Part shown: positions 23,843 to 34,384 of the stretch, piece after piece
Position numbering within the stretch: position 1 is the first letter of the stretch
How the letters are laid out: every line of letters begins with the position of its first letter
Origin: Microstegium vimineum
Taxonomy: Eukaryota; Streptophyta; Magnoliopsida; Poales; Poaceae
Assembly (NCBI GenBank): GCA_022036555.1
Contig: CM039129.1
Span: forward strand, 37,292,051-37,356,050
Reading direction: 5' to 3'
Length of the DNA stretch: 64,000 nucleotides
Position numbers and translations under genes: made by a program
Notes under the pieces: generated by a model
The model's input: only the letters and a program-made list of their open reading frames with translations
What the model was told of the DNA's origin: nothing
Database searches by the model: none

Positions 23843-24049
23843 CTTTCTATTGCTTCACATGAAGATCAACTTGCTCAAGTTCAAAGGAGGCGGTCACCCA
23901 TCAAGAAGAAGCTTGGTCTTCCAAAGAAGAAAGGCGTAGATATTCCCAAGGTGCCACTTGACAGCACATCGATGGGTATAAGAAGCAAGACAGTAATTCC
24001 TAGCAGCCTTGCAATGAGCACACGAAGCAAAAGAAGGCTTAGTCTTTGA
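23843..24049 (+). pseudogene. Basic C-terminal frame inside the MULE
   Basis: This open segment ends in TGA at 24047-24049 and is rich in Lys/Arg (QRRRSPIKKKLGLPKKKG ... MSTRSKRRLSL). A basic Ser/Arg/Lys tail of this kind resembles C-termini of MuDR-type proteins, so it may be the last exon of a deleted transposase or of a captured nuclear protein gene. It is too short for firm assignment. Confidence 0.35.
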
Positions 24050-24508
24050 TTTGATATATGCTTATTAAATTTACTCGTTGTATGTGAGACCAATGTATGT
24101 TTGAATTTAGACTATGGTGGATTTGTTAGACTATGGTGAATTTGTGAAACCTTATTTATGTGAGACATTGTTTATGTGAGTTTGAAACTTATGGTTCATT
24201 AGAATGCATTTGTGATTTTTTTTATACAGGGCTAAATGATTTTCCTGTATGCATGCTTGCCATTGCCCAAAAATGTGGACATCGGATGCATGCTGCTGAA
24301 AGGAGAGCGTCCCATTTTTATTTTTTTGGTTCAGGGGTAAAATGGACTTTTCACGCCATAGTTAACACTGTTGAGTGTTGAAATGTAACAGAAGGTCATA
24401 GAGCTAAGAAAAGTTAATTTCAGGATCATGGAGCAAACTTCGAAAAAAAGAGGCCATACACCAAAGAGGCATTATTTTCAGGCCATGTAACTAAATCTCA
24501 TTTACTTA

Positions 24509-24883
24509 CATGCTTTGCTTTGCTTCTGACTGGCATGTCAGTCTTCAGGTCCCTTTCTGAATTCTCTCTCTTCTCTTGTCCCAAGCCGCGTGCCGCGCTC
24601 GTGCCAAGGCTGCGGACACGCAATTTGTCACCGCCGACACCTTCCTCCTCAGTTGCGTGTCCCTCGTCCGATTTTGCCCCCAGCCCATGTCTCGATTGAT
24701 TAATGTGCAGTGCTTTCCTATGAACCCAACCGCGCCATTTTGTTGGCAGCCCGGTATTTGTGTGGGTGTGGCGTGTGCTCCGTGACGGATGAAATCATTT
24801 CGCTTCGTACTGTGCCTTTTTTCTCTCGCCTGGTTCACGGGTGTAGAGCAAATGAGCAAGTATCATGTAGTAGTACATATGTA
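24509..24883. other. Flank of the MULE
   Basis: Continuation of the interrupted repeat copy 2 and unique sequence. Short frames only, with no recognised product. Confidence 0.4.
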
Positions 24884-25350
24884 CTCTCCTCATCATAATA
24901 TTTTAAAATTTTAAAGAATCAAAGCATCTCAAGTTTGATCGAACTTTATATGATACTCCCTCCATCCCATAATAAAAGTCGTTATGAGATATGTGCAGAT
25001 CAAACTTTCTCAACTTTAACTATATTTATAAAAAAATATATGTAACTTTTATATCTCCAAATTAATTTAATATGAAAATATATTTAGCGATCTATCTAAT
25101 GATACTAATTATATATTATAAATATTAATATATTTTTATATATAATTGGTCAAAGTTCAATAATATTGATTTATCAGGAAACGAAAACGACTTGTATTTT
25201 GGGATATAGGGAAATATAATAACATTTATGATGCCAACTAAGTATCCTTAAATTCTCTGTCAATTATATTTTCATTGTATATCTATTTGATGTCATAAAT
25301 ATTTATAATTTTCTCTATATTTTCATTGTAATAATTTAGAATGGAGGGAG
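24884..25350. mobile_element. Outer Stowaway-like MITE, interrupted
   Basis: The left end, CTCTCCTCATCATAATATTT after TA (24882-24883), is followed by GAATCAAAGCATCTCAAGTTTGAT. The right end, GAATGGAGGGAG, is followed by TA (25351-25352). The inner text ATAACATTTATGATGCCAACTAAG is typical of a common grass Stowaway family. The element is split by a second Stowaway at 24956-25214, so its own length would be about 208 bp. Confidence 0.65.
24956..25214. mobile_element. Inner Stowaway-like MITE nested in another Stowaway
   Basis: Starts CTCCCTCCATCCCATAATAA directly after TA (24954-24955) and ends in a decayed GGGATATAGGGAAA before TA (25215-25216). Inverted inner matches, AAAAGTCGTT on the left and AACGACTTGT on the right, support a single 259-bp element. 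It lies inside the outer element, which resumes on both sides. Confidence 0.7.
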
Positions 25351-25352
25351 TA

Positions 25353-26489
25353 TTCTCGTTAATCTATTTGATATGATTTAACTCTACAAGCATACTCAAC
25401 CATATTACATTGGAGATTTGGGGTACTAAAATAGATCATTATATATTGGAAATCACTGCTAAATAACATTTGCTTCTAGAAATTGTCTTAGTGATGATAT
25501 TTATTTAAGTTTATACTAAGATGTTTAATACTATCCTCCATTTCTCTTTACTTGGAAATGTTGACCGTGGCACGAAGCCCAAGCCCTATGTTGCATGAAT
25601 TGACCAAAATGCCCATATGTTAAAGTTGCTATGTAATGTAAGAGTGCTTAGAAATTTCTACAATGAGCAATGGTGGGAAGGGTGTACCCTACCAAGGGCC
25701 AAACTGGAAATGAAATCTAAAGAAGCGCGTAGTGCCAAGTATTTAGAAAAATTAAAAGTGGTCAAAAGTGACAAGTATTTTGAGACGAAGGCTGGCATTT
25801 TTTTAACATTTAGTCAAAAGTACACAAATTTAACTTATAATAAAGTTGATAACAATAAGACCAAGTATAATAGCATGTTGTAATTTGACTGAACGTTAAG
25901 ATAGGAGAGAGGGAGAGGAGAAGCCCTAATTTAAAAATAATAACTAAAAAACTATGTGAGATAGACAATGAGCTAATAGAAGGTTGTAAAGAGCCTTGCT
26001 CTAAGTTGTTAGTAAGTAATGTGAAACGGGAAACATGCAATACATCGGTCAATCAAATAAAATAACAAAGGCTTTAAATTTTATATTTTAAAAATAAACG
26101 AGCAATTAAATGAAGCGAGCACCCTGTCTTGAGTCTGGACTCTAGCCGCCCAGCCCGATGAACAGGGCGAAAGATTTATGAATATACCACCAAATTATGA
26201 TATAGTTTTTTTATGAAATAAATTTATCTTATTGAAATATATATAGTTCAGCCGATGGCCTGGCTGATTAATTTGTGAGCTGAAATCTCATGTAGTTTGC
26301 TGTCCACTACAATTTAAAAAGCTTAACCAGAGTCGTTATTCACGTAAAAAACCGTGAGAGGTTTCACGTCACCACTATCAGCAAATAGATTAGTTCTTGA
26401 CACATCGGCAGATAGCTCTGTTGCCGGCTTGAATCAGATATCAAGATTACATATTTTTATGAGTCCTCAGCTTAAAGAAAATCTTATAT
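25353..26489. other. Intergenic DNA with possible decayed MITE
   Basis: At 25533-25795 the borders ATCCTCCATTTCTCTTTACTT and AGTATTTTGAGACGAAGG resemble a heavily mutated Stowaway, but TSDs are not clear. No gene. Confidence 0.35.
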
Positions 26490-26493
26490 TTAA

Positions 26494-27133
26494 GGGGTGT
26501 TTAAGACTGCTCCGCTCCCGTTTTTGCTGTTCCACTTCAGTTCCGCATTGCCAAACACCCTCGGCTCTAAAAACTCTGCTCCCTAAAACAGGTGGAGCTG
26601 AGGACCAACTTCACATTTTTTCTGGAGCACTTCAAGGGATACTCCAGTTTTTAGAGTTTCGTACTCTCACATGGAGTTGAGGAATAATATCCCACCTTAC
26701 CATTCGTTAATCAATTGTTTCTTTTCTGTGTTCAACTCCTTTCCTCGGCAGTTTAAAAAAAAATCTTTTCATCGGCATGCGTTGAGCTCATGACGTTTGC
26801 CTGCATTGCCATCGCCAGCTCGTCTCTCCACCTGTACGCCGGTTTCAGACTTTCAGCCGTGACCTCGCCATGTGCATGATGGTGGCACGGTCGATGGGAA
26901 CATGTGCATAATTTTCTTTCGTTTGTTTTCTATTTTTCTTGGAATATAAAGTGCAGCTTCAATTAGGGGTATAATGGACCACTTGCACGGAAATAACCCA
27001 TTTCTAGAGCTAGAGCTAGAGTGTCTGCCAAACAGTACCATCTGCTTCACGAACTCAACGGTAGGGCAGCTCCATAATGAAGTTGGTGGAGCAGAGCTAC
27101 AAAAACGAGAGCAAAGCCGTCTCAAACACGCCC
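26494..27133. mobile_element. 640-bp MITE-like element with GGG(C)GTGTTT ends
   Basis: The left end, GGGGTGTTTAAGACTGCTCC, is matched by the reverse complement of the right end, GGGCGTGTTTGAGACGGCTT. Similarity continues into CTCCCGTTTTTG / CTCTCGTTTTTG. Both ends abut TTAA (26490-26493 and 27134-27137), consistent with a TTA/TAA-type Tourist/PIF-Harbinger duplication or a 4-bp TTAA. No transposase. A (TAGAGC)n-like run lies near 27006-27020. Confidence 0.65.
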
Positions 27134-27137
27134 TTAA

Positions 27138-27982
27138 TATCTACACCACCTAAACGGATTTGAATAGAGAAGTTTCAGCTACAAGATCTAACTGAGTACT
27201 GGAGTACAACTTTATATTGTTATAATGCGAGTTTCAGGTTATTTGAAAATTTGAAATTCAAAATTTTAAAACTTAAGGCAGCGAAGCTCAGTTCGCTGGT
27301 AGATCTATGTTTTTTTCTTCAGAAAAGAGTATTTATTATATAGATTTATTTCTTTTGTGCGACTGATCGTTAAGCACTGTGTAGATAAAAAAACGGCTAC
27401 ATGTTGGGTCTGTTGATAAGGAATGGAGGTCTGGTCCGGCCCAGCCCAATAAAAAAACAAGAGGAACAGAGCCCCCAGCTCTGCTTCACGGTTCACATAA
27501 GTTGCCCCAATCTAGCCGCCGCCGCCAACACCATCTCGCCGCCGTCAAGCCAACTGTAGCAGGCGGCGAGGATTTCCATCTCCAGCTGTAACAAGATTCG
27601 GGATGTCCATCTCCAGCTATAGCCAAAAATGGGGATTGGTAGTCCTCCATGTAGCTAGTCTGGAGGTGTCATAGCTTGCCTACTGGACTACTGCGGATTA
27701 GTGGACCGAAGCATGTATTGCACAGGGCACGAAATTCCTCCAAAGCGGGTTTGCTCTCTATAGAGTGCACTGTTGACAATAATTAAGCAATGATAATATG
27801 ATAGTGGGTTTTGCTTCCATTGTAGTGTGGGAAATCTAGGTTGAATTATCACGATACCATGTTGATAGCTGGCATGCTGGACGTTGCCCTTGTTTGTGGA
27901 AGGTCAATTTCATCGATTGGTGATCTTAATGTTGTGGTACAACAAGCCATCCCTTGTCTGGATGGACCCCTTTCTCGTTGAA
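27138..27982. other. Intergenic region
   Basis: Includes a short GC-rich stretch near 27510-27600 with the repeated phrase CCATCTCCAGCT (27578 and 27609). No recognised gene. Confidence 0.4.
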
Positions 27983-28080
27983 GTCGAGCATGACCTTAGG
28001 ATCAACCGATTTGGGGAGGTCGATGTGATTGGTCGAGTATGGCCTTAGGATCAACAGATTTTAGGAGGTTGATGTGATTG
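27983..28080. repeat. Tandem duplication, 49-bp unit
   Basis: GTCGAGCATGACCTTAGGAT at 27983 recurs at 28032 as GTCGAGTATGGCCTTAGGAT, each running on to GATGTGATTGG. Two units, a few differences. Confidence 0.85.
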
Positions 28081-28760
28081 GATCAGGGATCCTACCACGA
28101 CTGTGTAGGGTGTACAGGTTGGAGATCAGTAGTCTGGTCGATACCCTTGGTGGCGAACGGGAACCATGGTGGCGCGGGTGGTCGTTGTAGTGGCGCTTGA
28201 CATACTGTCGGCCCTGGAGAAGACGCTCACGAATATTTGCAAGAAAAGCGTTGTGGTCGTGTAGAGAGTATCTACCGCCTCTGTTTGAGCCGCCCCGATA
28301 ACATGCGGAAGTAGGGGCAGCTGATGTCCATACACCACCTAGAATGGCGTGGTGTGAAGCACCGTGTGGTAGAAGTATTATAGCAATATTGTACTCACAA
28401 AAGCCAGTTGACTCAGGCACATGAACGACCCCTTATGGCGCAATGGAGGTAAATGACAATCAACTTATTGACAACCTCTGAGTGGCGGTTCATTTGATGG
28501 TGAAGACCATGGTCAAGAGAAGCTTGACGCTCGCCATCTTGAAGAGGTCATGTCATAGGTGGCTAGTGAAGACTAGGTTGCGACTGCTAACACTGGAAGT
28601 GGGCGAAGCCATGGAGGCAGACGATGTCGTCGAAGAAGGTGCAGATGATTGAGGTGGCTAAGGGCAATGAAGTGCATATACTTGGAGAATTTGTCGATGA
28701 CAATGATGATCAGATACTTCTCATGAACCTTAGGAAGGCCCTCAATGAAGTCCATGGGTA
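28061..28760 (-). pseudogene. Decayed Ty3/gypsy integrase fragment
   Basis: On the minus strand the frame near 28755-28640 reads MDFIEGLPKVHEKYLIIIVI and on to DKFSKYMHF, the start of a gypsy-type integrase catalytic core. Further downstream on the same strand VVYGHQLPLLP and TEAVDTL (about 28338-28265) match the usual region C-terminal to the core. Frames are broken by several stops and shifts between these blocks. No LTRs were found next to it, so this is an old internal remnant with no possible activity. Confidence 0.75.
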
Positions 28761-29399
28761 TTAGACATGGATCTTGTTAGATAATGCCTAACGAGACAAG
28801 AAAATAATATTTTGTACAACTTCCTTGAGAGATCTGAGTTTACAACAGTAACACTTGTAAGATATTGAGTTTTAGTGAAACAATAGTAGACTATATTATA
28901 CAAGAAACGGAAAAATCATATGCAAATGTATGTCATAATATTTTTTTATTTGTATAGTATAATGGTTTAAACATAATGACTGACTGTAATTATAACTTTT
29001 TAGGTTGGCAGATACAATTGCCAAGGTGAGATTCTATTAATTAGAGCCCAGATTGCCACTCCTTGATCTAGAGGTGAGCATAATAGTTTTTATCTATACA
29101 TCTGAGAAATAATTGTTGTTGGAAATAATTTGTTCAGATTTTGTTGTTTCAATTTGTTATCTATTGTAATGACAATATTCTAGCCTTTAGTCCTCATATC
29201 TTAGCAATTATTAGCCGTAATAGCGAATCATATCTCATGTATAACCCAACCTACATTAATTAGATAAATGACATATTTAATCTTTTCCTTACATGTACTC
29301 ATTTTGTATAAGCATAGTCATATAGCAATGGAGAACTCATTCTATCACTTTTCATGTCATCAGACTGTCTTTGTTATGTTGATGGTATTTTGAGATAAC
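28761..29399. other. AT-rich intergenic region
   Basis: No gene or terminal repeat recognised. Confidence 0.4.
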
Positions 29400-29734
29400 T
29401 AGGTCTTATGTTTTGTGAAGAGCTTGAGAGATTGAGAGATTAAGGGAGACTAAAATTGTTTTTTTCATTATTCCTTGATTGCCCCCAAATGACAGGGTGT
29501 CTCTCTTTATATAGAGAGGGGATCAACCCTGAACCTAACTTGGTGGCTAAGAACCCTTGACCTAACTTGGTGGCTAAGCTATTGACTCTTGAGCCTATTG
29601 GGCCGGTGGCAACATGTTGGCTGCCCATGACATCTCCCCAACCCTCGGAGACCTAGCTCACCCTCGAGCTGGATAGATCGATTGGACCTGCCTTGGGCCC
29701 ATTGGGCTGGATAGAGCCTGTGGGCTGCCCATGA
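29400..29734 (-). mobile_element. Possible LTR fragment, minus orientation
   Basis: Read on the minus strand, it starts TGTCATGGGCAGCC and carries a TATA-like CTCTATATAAAGAGAG (about 29503-29518). It also holds a locally duplicated AACTTGGTGGCTAAG phrase (29536 and 29562 on the plus strand). A promoter-bearing segment beginning TG next to retrotransposon coding DNA suggests an LTR piece. No paired LTR was found. Confidence 0.3.
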
Positions 29735-29781
29735 CAGTCTTTCTCCTCGTTTTCTCTCTTCATGCTTCTCTCTTTCTTAGC

Positions 29782-30960
29782 ATGGGTGAGCAGCCACAAG
29801 CAGATGCTGCTGCCAATACTATTAGAACCATTGTTGTTTCTCTTTCCTAGTTCTCACACCGGATGCCATGGAACATGCCATATGGACTGCTGTCGAGGAG
29901 CTCTTCTATGATAACAGAGTTTCTGTGCTCCAATACTTGCATCACAACGCTTGACTCTGTCTCCAATATTTGCCAGGAAGTATCCCATAACACACTGGAG
30001 TTGCAGCTGCTTCTTGGACTCAATAGTGCTTGCATTCCATGGTGGCAATTATTAAGACAAAGTGCCCAATGTCATCTTTCCTCAAGGCTCGCTCCCTCCT
30101 GAATCTTGGGGAAGTCGATCTTCGTAGCATCAGGCCTTCATCGACCATTGCTCTCCTCACTTCCTCTAGCAAGTCTAGTACCCCACCTTGTGGCTCAGGG
30201 AACTTCGTTATTCTTGGAAATTCCTGGCGCAAGAACAAGCAGTGCAACAAGTCTTCAGGCTCCATTAACAACACTCCTCATCCCGATGCGTTCACAAATT
30301 GTGGCTTCCCTGCCTACAACCCATGGACTGACATTTTTCAGATGTGGCTAGTGCCTGACACACCTCATGTGGTCTCTTATCATGGAATTTGTAGTTGTGG
30401 TCCACCCCACTCCATGTTGATGCTAGCTAATTCATCGACACATTCTTGGGACCAGGTCTCTCTCATCCAAGCGATGAATGCTATGGCCCTTCAAGGGAAC
30501 ACCACCTGCCCATGGTACATGGACTCAAGCGCTTCCTCGCACCTGCTCTCCAATTCTAGTAATCTATCTACTACTTAACCCATTCCTTTTCTAGAGTCGA
30601 GGTGGGTGATGGTTCTCGCTCAACTATTACTGCCTCTGTTTCTAACTCAATTTTATTTTCCTCTAGACCACTTCATCTAAACAATGTCCTTGTATCACCT
30701 CGTCTTATTGACCATTTAATCTTTCTTCGTATTTACCACTGACAATAATGGTTTTGTGTAATTTTACCAGTTTGGCCTCTCGTGCGTTGTACCCTGTTCT
30801 TCCATCAGACGACACGTTGTGGCATCACCCCGTGATCATGCTCGCACTCCTATTCTTCAACACCTCACCACCACAAATGTAATCTCCAGCAATGGGTCAG
30901 CTGCTACTACTTGATATGCATGTCAATTAGGAAAACACACCTACTTCCTTTTCGGTGATC
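29782..30960 (+). pseudogene. Decayed Ty1-copia gag/protease region
   Basis: Plus-strand blocks in shifting frames resemble copia polyprotein. They are LEHAIWTAVEELFYDNRVSV-like gag (about 29865-29925), a proline-rich tail with NPWTDIFQMW, then WDQVSLIQAMNAMALQ and the protease-type WYMDSSASSHLLS (about 30512-30550). After that come VEVGDGS and PLHLNNVLVSP (about 30600-30700). The catalytic Asp-Ser-Gly context is altered to DSSAS. Multiple stops and frameshifts make it non-functional. Reverse transcriptase is absent. Confidence 0.7.
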
Positions 30961-31122
30961 AATGGCTTAGCTCTGAAGGAATTACCTCTAGGTAAAGTTG
31001 GACTAGGTGTAGTACCATGGACTGGGAACAATTATACCCGAATTGTTACTCCAAAGTGGGGCAACCGATGAATCAAATCACTGCCCACTGATTCTCAGGT
31101 TGCATGATATCAAGATCAGTAA

Positions 31123-31266
31123 AGAAGATTTCACTTTGAGTCCTTTTGGCCTATGATTGATGGTTTTCAGGATGTGGTGGAGGTTTCTTGGGGTTCTGTA
31201 CATACCACCTCTTGTATTATCAAGGAAGCTAAAAGAAAGTTGGGCATGTCCTCAGGCAAGGTCTAA
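31123..31266 (+). pseudogene. LINE ORF2 fragment
   Basis: One frame ending at TAA 31264-31266 reads RFHFESFWPMIDGFQDVVEV and then SWGSV. This corresponds to the linker between endonuclease and reverse transcriptase in plant LINE ORF2 proteins. Only about 46 codons remain, bounded by stops, with no RT motif in the window. It is a short dead fragment in the same repeat cluster as the copia and gypsy remnants. Confidence 0.65.
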
Positions 31267-32149
31267 AGGACTACAACACTGAGAGACGACAACCGGTAAT
31301 AACCCATAATAAGACTGTACTCCTGCTACCAGAAAAGCTAAGATTGCAGCGAACCCCACGGCAGTCCATTCCTCCCCTTCATCCAGCACCTTCCTTCTCG
31401 TCAGATCAGCGGTGGTCGCTATGCTGTCAAAGACGTGAGAGTTATGCTCTCATCAGAGGCACCAAGAAACGAGCAACACCAACGAATCAAACCCCTTCCG
31501 CAGCTCCTTTGCGAACACATGGTTGATATGTGCCCATGTTGTTTAGTTTTATGATGAGTAATTGATCAACATTTGAGTGTTTCAGTTTGAGCGGTTTCAC
31601 TAACCTTGCCGTGAAAGCAGAAAACTCGTGCATTTCTATCGGCTTGTGGTGTGTAGGAGCTGAGTCCGGAGACGGTAGTCAATGGCATGGTGAAGGTCGA
31701 GTAGAGGCTTGCCATGCCGACGAACCGGGAGCAGTGAAGGGCGGAAGCGAGGCTCAGATTGACGGACAAGAGGGCCGGAGGACTAGCCGTGGTGGCTAGC
31801 ACTTGGCATCGACAAGTGCGAGAAGACATGAAGGTAGACCATGTCGACCAAGTCAAGACGGCAGGCGAGCGAGTTGAGCGGGGGGCTCATGGGGACTTGG
31901 AGCAGCGCCGGGCGAGGACGAGATGGCACGTGTCGAGTGGTTTGATGGTTTGGGCCTCAAAACTCGGGGTTCGGTGGTTGAGCCGAAAGCCACCGGTGGT
32001 GGGTTTCACGGGTTTGGGCCTCAAAACCCGGGCGGAGCTTCCGATGAAGCGGGGGCGGCATGTGGTGGAATCTTGGAGGTTGCGTCGAGATGACAGCAAG
32101 TCCAAGCAGGAAGCGGGGCCGTCTGATTAGAGAGAAGAAGATATTTCGA
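31267..32149. other. Unassigned repeat-like DNA
   Basis: Moderate-GC DNA with unrecognised frames on both strands. GGTTTGGGCCTCAAAAC(T/C)C occurs twice (about 31948 and 32011) as a local repeat. It may be internal non-coding DNA of the LTR element whose LTR end follows. Confidence 0.3.
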
Positions 32150-33218
32150 GGAGTTGGGTCACAATGCTTAGGCTAGGTGGTTCTCTCTATGTATCAAGGG
32201 GATAAGTGTAAATGTGCACTTAGACCTTCTTATCTAGGGACGAAGGGTTATCCTCATCCCACCTCTTGGATTTGTTTCCTCCCACCTCCCACTCCTTAGG
32301 CTCTCTCTCTCTAGATCTTCATGCTTGAGGTCCACGAATGAACTCTTTGTAGAACTTATTTCTGTGTCAAGGAAAGGAGGTCGTAATCTCCTTGTCTCTT
32401 CGGGAGGCGGTTGCGAAATTGCTTGTGTTTGCGTTCTTCGCGTTTTGCAATTTCCTTCTCCGATCCCGTTACCCGATCTCTCTCCTCGGTTCATTGTTTT
32501 GAATTTCGTTTGAAGGAGAAGTTGTTGCATCCCTTTGTGAAGTAATCCACCAAAGGAATCAGGTTGGAATGGGGTGAGCGAAGAGATCGATTCATTTTCA
32601 TTTTGGTTCGGTTTTGACTCCGTTTGCCCTTTTGTGTTTGATTCTAGAACTTGTGAGGGAAGGATGGACTGGATCCTCATCGAGTAGAATCACTTTTATC
32701 TAAGAAACATCCCCCACAAAGTTTGGATTCAATCAGAGTTGAAACGAACGAGTTATGCCGATTTTCGTGTTTACTGTGTTGCTTTCGGGGGCATCAGACG
32801 CACCCAACGGGCGCTCTGCAGTCCATCGAACGTGTCCATCGAGGGGGATCTATACCTTGCGCGGTTCTCCAACGAGGACTAGGGGGAGTGTCAACTCCTC
32901 TATACCTCGGCAAAACATCGTCGTGTCAACCTCCTTCTTCTCTCTAGTTCTTTACTTTCTGCAATCTACTTTCAAGCACTTCATACTTGTTGTTTCATAC
33001 TTGCTATCATGGCTTGAGTAGTATTGCTAGGTTGCTTACTTTGATACTTGCTTAGTTGTCAATTTCATATCTTGCTACTTTGAATTGCTACCGTCTTCTT
33101 AGCTAGGGCACACTATTAGGCACTAGGGGAGAATTGGCATTAGTTAGGTTTTAATTTTGCATTAGATTTTAAAACAAGCCCAATTCACCCCCCTCTTGGG
33201 CATCTTGATCCTTTCACC
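32150..33218 (+). mobile_element. LTR (partial) of a Sirevirus-type copia element
   Basis: The segment ends with TTCACCCCCCTCTTGGGC, a linker, then GATCCTTTCA. That 3' LTR border is very common in Sirevirus-lineage copia elements, where a tRNA primer site would follow. Here no primer site follows, so it is a 3' or solo LTR, or it is truncated. The text is T-rich and non-coding. The 5' border was not found and 32150 is approximate. Confidence 0.45.
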
Positions 33219-33424
33219 ACCGCCATGGGAGAGGGAGAGGGCGCCAATGAACACCACTACAGGAAAGGGAGCGGGCGCCACCGGCCACCACCATATGAAA
33301 GGGAGTGTGCGCCATTGGGCGCCACTGCAAGAGAGGGAGCGGGCACCACTAACCACCACCATGGGAGAGGGAGCGGGTGCCGCTGGCCACCACCGTGGTA
33401 GAGGGAGCAGGTGTCGCTGCTGCT
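33219..33424. repeat. 34-bp minisatellite, six units
   Basis: AGGGAG falls at 33232, 33266, 33300, 33334, 33368 and 33402, an exact 34-bp period. The units carry GGGCGCC(A)CTGGCCACCACC-like text with scattered substitutions. 34 is not a multiple of 3, so the apparent long frames through it are not evidence of coding. Confidence 0.9.
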
Positions 33425-33473
33425 GCTAAGGAGAGAAGTGGAGACGGGATCACTGGATGGGCTGAATGGAATG

Positions 33474-33475
<2 letters not shown>

Positions 33476-33550
<75 letters not shown>
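33476..33550. repeat. (TA)n microsatellite, about 75 bp
   Basis: Uninterrupted alternating TA. Likely length-polymorphic. Confidence 0.97.
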
Positions 33551-33553
<3 letters not shown>

Positions 33554-33929
33554 GGGTTTCTTAGTTGGGCCTTGGATGAAATTTGTTGATGGGTCTTTAT
33601 GCATATGTCGGTTCCTCTGGTTAACTGATGGTAGGAACCGAATTAATCTCACTAATTCCGGTTATATACAAATAGGAACTGAATTAGGGATCAAAGTTTT
33701 TAGTTTTAGTTAGTTTGGTTTCGGTTCCGGTTATTTCAGTTCTTGGTTGATTTTGCCCAGAGTTAATTGCCTCCTATTATATAAAAAGATACATGTATTG
33801 CTACTATTTTAACTATATATGCCTGATTCTGTGTCCACCTTCACCATGCATTCTTTAGAATTATGATTATTGATGGTATTGTTTTTCAGGCATTTTTTCA
33901 TGTTGCCAATTATTTATAAAAAATGCACC
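33551..33929. other. Intergenic region
   Basis: AT-rich, with a repeated (A/G)GAAC(C/T)GAATTA phrase near 33635 and 33676. No gene. Confidence 0.35.
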
Positions 33930-34329
33930 GGTAGAGTTGAAGCCGGAACTAATGTGAGCATTAGTCCCAGTTCCAAGTTTCATAAGCTTTGAAAGACCTT
34001 TAGTCCTGGTTGGTAACACCAAACCGAATTAAAGAACGTACATTAGTCTCGGTTGGTATTACAAACCGAAACTTGCCTTGATACTTTAGTCCCGGTTGGT
34101 AATACCAACCCAATCCAGACTAAAGGTCCCCCATCCATCCAAAGTCACATGTGTTGTGTAGGTGAGGTGGTAAGCTTCACGCGAGGCAATGCACGAGATC
34201 TTCGGTTGGAATCCCATATAGTACAGTTATGGGAGGCGTTATGGTTTTAAGCTGAGAGGAATCCCGGTTACGGCAATCGAGACTAAAATCGATTCCCAAC
34301 GGGAACTAAAAGCCAATTCTCTATCAGTG
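33930..34329. mobile_element. CACTA-type element, right terminal region
   Basis: Repeated TTAGTCCCGGTTGGTAATAC-like subterminal motifs in both orientations run up to a terminus ...CAATTCTCTATCAGTG at 34329. Read inward this is CACTGATAGAGAATTG, a CACTA-type end. The left end was not found, so the element is truncated or its other end has decayed. Confidence 0.55.
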
Positions 34330-34384
34330 ATGCTTCATACAACTCCAACAATTACTGAAGCTATTGTTTCAAGTAGGGACACGT

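Larger units (their letters stand above)
22292..24508 (+). mobile_element. Mutator-like element (MULE) with long TIRs and 9-bp TSD
   Basis: ATTTACTTA occurs at 22292-22300 and 24500-24508, the 9-bp duplication length expected for Mutator. Inside it, the left end (22301-about 22445, starting GAGAGATTTAGTTCCATG) is the reverse complement of the right end (about 24365-24499, ending ...CATGTAACTAAATCTC). The terminal inverted repeats are roughly 140 bp and share CCTGAAAATAATGCCTCTTT. The body is 2199 bp. It holds a GC-rich stretch (22510-22955), AT-rich intron-like DNA, and a basic C-terminal-like frame near 23.9 kb. No DDE transposase is present, so it is non-autonomous, either a deletion derivative or a Pack-MULE. 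Confidence 0.88.

Noticed and set aside
24956..25350. One single 395-bp Stowaway from 24956 to 25350
   Set aside because: An inner right end with TA at 25215 and outer-family text on both sides fit nesting better.
33196..33652. Frames through the minisatellite and (TA)n, giving YIYIYI peptides
   Set aside because: A 34-bp period shifts frame each unit, and the dipeptide run is only microsatellite translation.
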